Positions 41,976 to 50,438 of a stretch of 64,000 nt of DNA are shown one piece after another (the first letter of the stretch is position 1; every line of letters begins with the position of its first letter). Both the position numbers and the translations under genes were made by a program. This DNA comes from Bombyx mori. Its lineage: Eukaryota > Arthropoda > Insecta > Lepidoptera > Bombycidae. The stretch covers positions 7,502,753 through 7,566,752 of the forward strand of contig NC_085135.1 of assembly GCF_030269925.1 (NCBI RefSeq), in the 5' to 3' direction. The notes under the pieces are model-generated. The model was given only the letters and a program-made list of their open reading frames with translations, made no database searches and was not told the DNA's origin.

Positions 41976-42830
41976 GTGGTACCGAACCAAAACATAGTTA
42001 TTCCGAGGTACCAAGTGGCCGCGATAGGGTGGGTGACCATGATGAACGAAAATAGGGTGACCATGGAAAACGTCGGACATTTTTCGACGATTAATTCTAA
42101 TGTGAAAAGTGTTGCCCAGAGTAACTCTACTGAGCACCAGGTTAGGTTAAGACCAATTTTAAGTGTTCAAATTTTAGGTATACGAGGTAATGCTTTGTTG
42201 GATACGGGAGCTAAGAGTAGCGTTGCCGGTGCGTTGCTTTATGAATTGCTGTTAAAGCATAACCATCCGTGTGAGGAAACCAGGCGTCGGGTGAGGCTTG
42301 CAGACGGTTCCGCGCGCACCCGCCGAGTTTTGCTCACTACTCTAGAAGTAAGGATAAGTCCCGAAAGGTCAGTAACCCTTGAATTTACTGTTTTTCCAGA
42401 TGCTCAAAATAATGAAACTTTGCTTGGCATGGATTTTTTGGTGGCGGCAGGTATTGTGCTTGACTTTGCTTCATCCACTTGGCATTTTTCGGGAAAACGG
42501 GTTACCTATCCAATTGAATATGAGTGCCCTAAGCCATGCATGTTTGCTTCTACTGCTGACTTCCTGCGTGATGATAAGGGTTCTATGCTTGGCTCCGATG
42601 AACGGCAGCAGCTATCACATTTATTGCAGCAGAATGGAGACATCTTTAGGGTGGGGGAGCCCCAACTCTTTACGCCGAGCACCACATTGATACCGGTGAT
42701 CATCCGCCTATATCGGTACCGCCGTATAGGCTCACTCCTGTGCTTCAACAGCGAGGAGAGGTTCTCGCAATCGATTTGTTCGGGCCACTGCCAGAAGGAG
42801 AGCAGGGGGAGCGATGGGTACTCCTGGTAG
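41976..42830 (+). pseudogene. Gypsy-type protease with start of RT, truncated pol (right)
   Basis: Counterpart of 11403-12257. Active-site DTG at about residue 76 and LLGMDFLVAAGIVLDF downstream. The frame breaks near 42690 at the deletion that joins the pre-RT region to integrase. Confidence 0.75.
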
Positions 42831-43202
42831 AGGATGTAGCTACAAGATGGGTAGAACTCTACGCACTTGTTGATGCCACCGCCGTGGCTTGCTCCCGAGT
42901 CCTACTGGAAGAGTATTTCCTTCGTTATGGCTTGCTTATGCGTCTACGGGTGTAATACGTAAGTTCATGCCACGACGGGATGGCCCGTATCGCGTAGTAA
43001 AGATAGTTAGTCCTACAACGTACTTCATAGCAGACTTGTCAAACAATGTCATCGGCAAGTATCACACCGCGGATTTAACCCACTCTCCGTCAAATTCAAG
43101 TACGGATCCAATTATGCCAAAGAGGCAGAGAGGAAGGCCGCGTCTTCAGACTAACAGTCCCAAGTTGGACTCGGGACGCGTTCCCAACTTGGAGGGGGAG
43201 TA
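42740..43202 (+). pseudogene. Integrase remnants of gypsy-type element (right)
   Basis: Counterpart of 11031-11493: part of the integrase core, then a deletion, then the C-terminal domain up to the polypurine tract. An Asp codon at 43105 replaces His of the left copy. Non-functional. Confidence 0.75.
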
Positions 43203-43422
43203 TGTAACGCAGCGTTCCGTTTCGCGGGGCAACAGCAGCCAAAGACAATGTGACTCAGGTCCGTGCCGCGACGACCCACCCCGTGCTACCCGCGCCCGCG
43301 CATCTGTTGCATCATTCGCACCCCCAATTAGTGCGCGCCAGACTTTGAAGCGGAATACACGCGTCCCCGGTCGATACCGGAACTGACAACCCGAGAGTCT
43401 CATGCCAGTCGGGCACCTAACA
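43203..43422 (+). repeat. 3' LTR of gypsy-type element (right)
   Basis: 220 bp, counterpart of 10811-11030, with a CCCGTGC against CCCGCGC difference near 43284. Confidence 0.85.
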
Positions 43423-43539
43423 TTAAAACACTAATTAATTGAGCGTTTCATTAGCTTTTAAGCTGAGTGACTATTTATAATTTATTTTTATTAAGTAATA
43501 AATGAGCAAAAAATAATACTTAACAAAAAGATATGAAAT

Positions 43540-44584
43540 CCGAACAAAAACAGTTTCACTGTAAAAAATTGCGCCAAGTCCACGTTTATAAAACTCATCT
43601 CAATAACATTTGCACTTTACAAAAAAAAGAAGACTTCAATAGCTTTCATTCTCTACAAAAATATGTGAAATACAAAAAAATACCAAGAAACCGTCATAAA
43701 GATGAAAAAATAAAAAAAAAATTGTTGAAAATTTAAAAATAAAAAAATTAAAATTTTATCGTACTTGGCGCGCGTCATTGAGTACCCCAAAATTTTTCGG
43801 AAGAATTTCAACCCGAGAAAAAAACCGTTTTGCTTTAATATACAGTGAAAGTTGAAAAAGTTACCCAGGTTGTCTTTTTCGCTCTTGTTAGCGTTTTATG
43901 AGAAATTGAGACAGAACTACGGTAATTTTCAACAGCTCTCACTATATACCTATGGGCTATTATATGCCAAATCGACCACTTTTGCGTTCGACCCCTTTAG
44001 ATTCAGCTGAAACTTTATTATTCTTTTCTACCCTTTGAAAAACATCTTTGAGAATTTTTTCAAATGTTTTGAAGCCAACGTATACATACGTATCGACTCG
44101 TAAGTAGTTTGTATTTGTATAAGCGAACACGAGAGGGTGTTTAGTTCAAATCATAAAAGATGAGTGGGAAATGAAAAAAATTCAAATAACATACGTATGA
44201 GATGTCGATTTTACTTAACTTTTGTAAAACTTATTATGAAATAATAATTCATTAATTACATTTATGCATTTCATAGGTTGACCTACTTATAAATTTCTAA
44301 ACATTGAAAGGATGTTCATTTATCCTGAAAAATTTGGGGTACTCAATGACGCGCGCCAAGTACGATAAAATTTTTATTTTTTTATTTTTAAATTTTCAAC
44401 AATTTATTTTTTATTTTTTCATCTTTATGACGGTTTCTTGGTATTTTTTTGTATTTCACATATTTTTGTAGAGAATGAAAGCTATTGAAGTCTTCTTTTT
44501 TTTGTAAAGTGCAAATGTTATTGAGATGAGTTTTATAAACGTGGACTTGGCGCAATTTTTTACAGTGAAACTGTTTTTGTTCGG
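43540..44584. mobile_element. Long-TIR DNA element (MITE-like), right copy, without Bm1
   Basis: 1045 bp, same terminal inverted repeats of about 250 bp (43540-43793 and 44332-44584) as the left copy. Site near 43945 is the empty Bm1 target. Outer flank AT then R1-A ORF1. Confidence 0.75.
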
Positions 44585-44586
44585 AT

Positions 44587-47100
44587 TGACCTTCCCGGCG
44601 GAGGAGTGGCCAAGGAAGTGGCTGCCTCCACAGGGCAGCGCGCCCACGCTGACCTAGCTCCGGAGTACCCTAAGCGAAGTTCGCCCACGGTCACGCTCTC
44701 CAAGGCACATCCACCTTGGGCGGCTATCGCAGCTGCCACCTCCTCCTTGGTGGCACAGTCGTCCAGGCCGGTGATCCTGATCTCGGCCATCCTCACCGGC
44801 CTGTGCACGCGCACCTCATTCTCCGGCAGCGCCACGCGGAGCGTCGCCACTAGTCTGTCTGCGACACCAGAACTATCCGCACCGGGACACTCCAGCAGCT
44901 TCGCTCCATTGGCGGTATGCCAGAAGCAGAGGCCTTCCTCTGCCCCGATTTCCGCTAAGTTGACGGCCGCGCGCGCCTAGGCCATCACCTCATTATAGGT
45001 GATGCCCTTTTCGGCGGCGGCTGGCAGCAACGTCACTACGACGGCAGCCGACCGCGCTGCGCGCGTCTTCTTCTTCTTGGCGTTCTGCTTCTTGTTGGTG
45101 GCCGGTGCTCGACCCTCGCGAGGAGCAGCCACGGCCACCAGCGCTTTGGACTTCGGGCTGCAGCGGTCAGCGCTCGAGCCCCTCTGGGAGCTGTCAGAGC
45201 CTCTGTCTTTTGCCTACCTTTCTTGCCCCGCTTCATCACTTCCGTCCAGCCCTCGTCCATGCTTGACGGGGGAGGAGGAAGGGGACTGGGCTGGGATTTC
45301 AGGGCAGGATTCTGGGCACCCGTACCCCTGTTATTTTGATTGCGGCCTCCACGTCGTGCCAACCTTGTGGATGAGGTGGGGGTGGAGGTCGGCCGGGCGG
45401 CCTGGCCCCGCGGGACGGCGGCGTTTGTTGGCGCCGGGACACAGTCCCCGGAGCCAATGGAGGAGCGGAGTATCTTCTCGAGGCTGGCAAAGTGCTTGCT
45501 AACCTCAACCGCCACCGCCCGCGAAATGCAGGCCACCATTCCTCTCTGCTTGGGAGGGAGTTGTCTACTTCTTCCGTCCCAGCAGCCATGTTGTATGGCC
45601 TCTGTGACCCCGCAGCACGCGAGGGCGAAAGAGGCGGCTCTGCAGGCCTGGGCCGCGGTAGCGCTGGCCTCTCATCCACCATCCTCGCCAGTGGCGAACG
45701 GATGTCCTCAGCCCGCGCTGGCGTAGGGTTTATCTTTCCTCTACGTGCAGATGCAGGGGCGGCCGATATCCGCGGAGGTGGCGCAGGCCTTAGCTCAACC
45801 CTTCGTGGAGGGCGAGGGATCGCAGGAGTAGGCGCCAGCGGAACAGGGGCCTCGGAGGTGGGCTCTGGCATGGGTGCCACCACACTCATCGCGGACCGCA
45901 AGTGCACAGTAGTATCCATCGCCCCCGCGGGGGGCCCAGCGCGTGCCAGCGCGGGCCTCGGCAACAGGGGAGTCGCTCCCCGCAAGGCCAGGGTGTCTCC
46001 CGGGATGCGACTCTCTCTGGAGTCAAACTGAGAGACGTGACCTTTGCTCTCCACCTCTCGGCTCGCTACCAAGTCATGGAGCTTGGACATGGTGGGGATC
46101 AGCCTCGTTTTAACCATAGCGGCTGCCTCCCGGAGCCTTTTCTAATAACTGCTGCCTGGCTCGGCGCCCTTAGCAGCCACAGTCGACAGCAGCTTACCCA
46201 AATTAACAAGCGCAAGGTCGAGGTCCCGGAACGTCTCGTCCCCACTAGCCAGGGACGCAGCCGACGTCGACATCGACTCCACCGACGTCGCCGCTGACAC
46301 CGCGCCCCTCCTCCTTACTGGTGCCCACTGGGGAGCAGGCATCGCGTCTTCCGACGCAGCAGCAGACCCCGAAACCACCGGAGTCACCTCCTCGATGGCC
46401 ATCGTCTTTTCCGGCACCTCAGTACCGGAAGATGACGCGCTGCCGTCATTGGAAGTTGGCAATGGGGTTTTTCTTCGCCCCCTCTTTTTCCCCACCGATG
46501 GTCTGGTGGGGTTGATTGCACCCGAGTCGCTGGCGAGCGCAGAGCGCATCGAGCCGGCGATCGGAGAGCACCTCGGTTCGACGGGAATTCCGCTGCCCGT
46601 CGCACAGCCTCCTTCATCCTGACAATTGTTGCCCCCCCCAGAATACGTGGGGCAGCGTGCTTCCACTGAGGTGGAAGCACGGAAGGATTCTCCGCCCGAC
46701 TCGCGGGCGGTACCCTCCTGGGGTACTAACTTTGCACAATTGTCCATCATGTCTATGAATTCCTTTTTTATTAACCAGGGGTTTGGTCCCCTGGTATCTA
46801 CGACACCCTCGGAACTGGAAACCCTCCAGCCATACATCCCATCGCCGGGTGTCGAGCTTGGGATTGGGGCATTTTTGAAGAGGTTTGCATCCTCGCGGCT
46901 TCGACCAGTAAAGGCAGAAGCCCCCGTTCCCCATGACTGGGGTTTACGGTTTGGCCGACGGTGGCCGAAGCCTGTCCATCGCCCACAACGCGGTGCGGAG
47001 CCACGCCGGCGAACCGGTACCTCCCATATCTGGAAGGCTTTCCCCTGTAGCCGAAGCCGGGGACATGGCAACCCGCAGCCGGAAGACACAAAAGTGCCGC
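44587..47100 (-). pseudogene. R1-A ORF1, N-terminal and central part
   Basis: Minus-strand ORF1 spread over several frames (46142-47089, 45299-46117, 45036-45539, 44587-44850). It shares blocks with R1-B ORF1: a Pro/Ala-rich middle, SSMDEGWTEVMKRG against NMDEAWTTVVRRG, the GITY-EVM segment with a TAG stop near 44981, and ITGLDDCATKEEVAAAIAAQG before the knuckles. R1-clade ORF1 proteins bind element RNA. At least three frame changes and one stop make this copy dead. It continues at 33609 beyond the composite unit. Confidence 0.8.
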
Positions 47101-47346
47101 TGGCTCATCAGGCTCCCGAGAGCCAATCCCTCATCCCCAGAATGGCACCCTTTGCCAGTGCAAAGGGCGTGGAGAGGGTCCCTCGCTCTCTCTTAAGGTA
47201 GCCCCCGCAGAATGCAGAGGCGGCCGAGGAGAGCTGGGTGCAGTTCTCTTTGTCGCGGCGTCCCACACAGATTCCTCTGCACGCGATTTTAGGGACGCAC
47301 GCTTAAGCCCCACCGCCACGACAAGGCGGAACTGCATTCGGTGGGG
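47101..47346 (-). other. R1-A 5' UTR
   Basis: G+C-rich leader ending at 47346 next to the target duplication AAGGCATGCGATGT. No ORF supported; contains the reverse complement of TAGCCCCCGCAGAATGC. Confidence 0.6.
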
Positions 47347-48637
47347 AAGGCATGCGATGTCTATACTAATATTATAAAGAGGAAAGATTTGTTTGTTTGT
47401 TTGTTTCGAATAGGCTTCTAAACTACTGAACCGATTTGAAAAATTCTTTCACTGTTTAGAAGCTACAGTATTTCCGAGTAACATAGGGTATAATATTTTT
47501 TGAAAAAAGTTAGGGATCCTTACTAAAACTTCAATAATGTAACCCAAGGTGTAAATAAATCACCTAAAATATTCTTTACTAGCGACCCGCCCTCGCTTCG
47601 CTTCGGAAACATTAAAACACACATGAAACAAAAAAAAAAAAATTAAAAAAGTAGCCTATGTTCATCAGGGACAATGTCGGCTTCTAATGGAAAAAAAATT
47701 TTTCAAATCGGTCCAGTAGTTTCGGAGCCTATTCGAAACAAACAAACAAACAAATCTTTCCTCTTTATAATATTAGTATAGATATCGCGTGCGCTGCGAA
47801 AACTGTTGATGATAGAATAAAGTAATCTATACTAATATTATAAAGAGGAAAGATTTGTTTGTTTGTTTGTTTGTTTGTTTCGAAAAGGCTTCCAAACTAC
47901 TGAACCGATTTGAAAAATTCTTTCACAGTTTAGAAGCTACAGTATTTCCGAGTAACATAGGGTATAATATTTTTTGAAAAAAGTTAGGGATCCTTACTAA
48001 AACTCCAATAATGTAACCCAAGGTGTAAAAAATTCACCTAATATATTCTTTATATCGCGTGCGCTGCGAAAACTGTTAATGATAGAATAAAGTAATCTAT
48101 ACTTATATATATAATAATATTATAAAGAGGAAAAATTTGTTTGTTTGTTTGTTTCGAATAGGCTTCTAAACTACTGAACCGATTTGAAAAATTCTTTCAC
48201 TGTTTAGAAGCTACAGTATTTCCGAGTAACATAGGGTATAATATTTTTTGAAAAAAGTTTGGGATCCTTACTAAAACTTCAATAATGTAACCAAAGGTGT
48301 AAATAAATCACCTAAAATATTCTTTATATCGCGTGCGCTGCGAAAACTGTTGATGATAGAATAAAGTAATCTATACTAATATTATAAAGAGGAAATATTT
48401 GTTTGTTTGTTTGTTTCGAATAAGCTTCCAAACTCCTGAACCGATTTGAAAAATTCTTTCACTGTTTAGGAGCTACAGTATTTCCGAGTGACATAGGCTA
48501 TATTTTTTTTTTTTTAATTAGGGATCCTTACTAAAATTCCAATAATGTAACCCAAGGTGTAAAAAATTCACCTAATATATTCTTTAAATCGCGTGCCCTG
48601 CGAAAACTATTGATGATAGAATAAAGTAATCTATACT
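47347..48637 (-). repeat. Tandem array of Helitron-like short units (block d, inverted)
   Basis: About four units in the opposite orientation to blocks a-c, starting with the R1-A target duplication. Variant markers match block c in reverse order, and 48560-48640 matches both sides of the left composite joined, including GATTTAAAGAAT. Blocks c/b and d therefore form an old palindrome with R1-A near its centre. A separate Helitron is inserted at 47579-47782. Confidence 0.8.
47579..47782 (-). mobile_element. Complete non-autonomous Helitron
   Basis: 204 bp; on the minus strand it starts TCTATACTAATATTATAAAG and ends GGGCGGGTCGCTAG, followed by T. The canonical 5' TC, 3' CTAG and insertion between A and T are all present: the filled site reads GCACGCGATA|element|TAAAGAAT and the other array units show the uninterrupted GCACGCGATATAAAGAAT. 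A G+C-rich stem-loop-capable segment precedes CTAG. Noncoding. Confidence 0.85.
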
Positions 48638-48775
48638 TCTATACTAATATTATAAAGAGGAAAGATTTGTTTGTTTCGAATAGGCTCCGAAACTACTGGA
48701 CCGATTTGAAAAATTCTTTTTCCATTAGAAGCCGACATTGTCCCTGATGAACATGGGCTACTTTTTTTTTATTTT
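48638..48775 (+). mobile_element. 5' half of a Helitron joined to R1-B
   Basis: Starts TCTATACTAATATT and follows the element at 47579-47782 (GGACCGATTTGAAAAATTC, then AGAAGCCGACATTGTCCC) up to a T-rich run, where it changes to R1 ORF1 sequence at about 48776. The missing 3' half with CTAG is not found downstream of R1-B. The junction reads TTTTTGTTGCAG, like a 3' splice site. Confidence 0.7.
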
Positions 48776-50438
48776 TGTTGCAGGACGTCGTGGACCGCAC
48801 CACAAACGCCGAGACGGCGGGCTTGCGGCAGGAAGTGGCCCTACTGCACGCCCGCCTTGAACAAGTGTCGACGGAGAATGCGCATCTTCAGTCGGAGAAT
48901 GGGCAACTTAAAGTGGACATGGCCGAGTTGCGAACGATGGTTGCCGACCTCATCGAGCGGCAACGCAGCTCGGCCCCTGTCCCTCCTCCGCCCGAAGTGG
49001 AAGGCCTCAGCGAGGTCGAAGAGTTGAGGCGGCAGCTCTTTATACAGGAGGCGCGCAGCTCGAAGGTGGAGCGTGCGCGGCCGCCCCTCGCCCATGAGGC
49101 GAAAGACAGTGCGCCTGTGCCGGCGCCCCACAGGAGGGTGCAGCCCGCTGTAAAGACATACAGCGGAAAGAAAGCGACACCCGCGCGAACTCCCACTGCG
49201 GCTGCACCTATACCCGCGGCTGCGGGGGTGCCGGCACCCACGGCCCCTGCAAGAAAACCGACGTCCGCTCCTGCTCCGCCCCAGCCTGTGAAGGCAGGGC
49301 CCGGCAGGAGCCGGACAAAGAAGAAGGGAGGCGTCAACGCCGCCAAACCGGCACTGACCCCCCAGCCCCGCCCACTGCCCCCCGCCCCGGCCAACATGGA
49401 TGAGGCCTGGACGACGGTGGTGCGGCGAGGGCCCAAAAAGGTAGCGGTGCCTGCCGCGCCGCGCCCCAAGCCCGCCCCTGCGGCCAACGCTCCCCGCCAA
49501 CAGGGTCGAGCGGAGCCGAGGGGTCGAACTGGACGAAGAAGGCCGCGCGCCCCGCGGTCGGCTGCAGTGGTCGTAGAGCTGCTGCCGGCCGCAAAAGAAA
49601 AGGGCATCACCTATCACGAGGTGATGACCCGGGCGCGCGGTGGCGTGAATGTGGACGCCCTCGGCGTGGAGGGTGGCCTGAAGGTCCGGCAGACGGCCAA
49701 CGGGGCCCGCCTGGTAGAGTGCCCCGGCCCGAACACCAACGCCGCGGCCGAAAAATTGGCGGCCCGGCTGAGGGAGATCCTGCCGGAGCCCGAGGTGGTG
49801 CGCATCGCGCGGCCCGTAAAAATGGTGGAGGTGAAGATTACGGGCCTCGACGAGTGCGCCACGAAGGAGGAGGTCGCCGCGGCCATCGCGTCGCAGGGCA
49901 ACTGCGCCCTCGCCGACGTCAAAGTCGGGGAGCTCCGGGCAACCTACTCCGGTACCCGGACGGCGTGGGCGCGTTGCCCCATCGGACGGCGAACCTCCTG
50001 GCCACCCCTCCACAGGGTCGGCCTTCAGATAGCCCAGGATGGCTGCGCGTGGGCTGGGCTGTGGCCCACGTGCAACTGCAGGAGAGCAGGCCGTGGCGCT
50101 GTCTTCGGTGCTTCGGCACCGGCCACGGCCTCGCCAAGTGCCCCTCGACAGTGGACCGCAGCAACCTGTGCTTCCGCTGCGGCCAACCGGGGCACAAGGC
50201 AGCCTCCTGCACCGCAGCCGCGCCGCACTGCGTCTTGTGCGATGCGGCTAAAAGGAAGGCCGACCACCGGGCCGGGGGCCCGGCGTGCAAGTCCGCCCCC
50301 TCCTCTACAAAAACGAGGAGGGGCGGAAAGAAAAAGAAGCCGGCTGCAACAAGGGCTGCCGGCGAGTCAGTTCCCGCCGCGGCTGTTGTCGAGCCGCAGG
50401 GCGGGACAGACGAGGGAGCGATGGACGTAGCCCCGTAA
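48775..50438 (+). pseudogene. R1-B ORF1, truncated and frameshifted
   Basis: The reading frame is open from the Helitron junction through a coiled-coil-like stretch (RLEQVSTENAHLQSENGQL), a Pro/Ala-rich linker, MDEAWTTVV and ITGLDECATKEEVAAAIASQG. Near 49975-49990 the frame shifts by one base. The knuckles CLRCFGTGHGLAKC, CFRCGQPGHKAASC and CVLCDAAKRKADHRAGGPAC follow in the second frame, which ends at 50438 in GAMDVAP. The natural start lies upstream of the truncation. The role in the family is RNA binding. Confidence 0.82.

Larger units (their letters stand above)
34991..43422 (+). mobile_element. Gypsy-type LTR retrotransposon, deleted, split by LINE (right)
   Basis: Plus-strand copy of the element at 10811-19243 with the same LTR ends, the same pol deletions and the same nested jockey LINE. 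The shared deletions prove that the element was already defective before the composite duplicated. Polypurine tract GGAGGGGGAG at 43191-43200. Confidence 0.8.
33610..44584 (+). mobile_element. Right copy of 11-kb composite unit (inverted)
   Basis: The same unit as 9364-20745 in opposite orientation, starting CCACAGATTC and ending GTTTTTGTTCGG, flanked by AT (33608-33609 and 44585-44586). Positions pair with the left copy as x + y = 54234 (54233 beyond the LINE poly(A) length change). Its host is R1-A ORF1: removing the unit and one AT restores a frame through GRSMGDPRR, matching the region in R1-B. It lacks Bm1 and the extra 121-bp repeat. I found only a handful of base differences from the left copy. 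Confidence 0.85.
22085..47346 (-). mobile_element. Full-length R1-clade LINE with two nested insertions (R1-A)
   Basis: One minus-strand LINE recognised by joining its pieces: 3' part 22085-24726, middle 32297-33609, 5' part 44587-47346, about 6.7 kb in all. The perfect 14-bp duplication AAGGCATGCGATGT flanks the whole (22071-22084 and 47347-47360). The 3' end is an interrupted poly(A) tract. A BEL/Pao element (24727-32292) and an 11-kb composite unit (33610-44584) sit inside. The joined pieces read through in the order ORF1, ORF2 with a TAATG overlap. Several frameshifts and stops make it a pseudoelement, older than its insertions. R1-B in the window is a relative. Confidence 0.85.

Noticed and set aside
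9364..44584. Inverted repeat as pure assembly artefact
   Set aside because: Both copies have proper flanks, an independent empty site exists for the left copy, the host R1 frame is restored at the right copy, and the copies differ by Bm1 and a few bases. Long reads would still be decisive.
48841..50013. 390-codon antisense frame in R1-B ORF1
   Set aside because: Shadow of a G+C-rich real ORF on the other strand; no recognisable domain.
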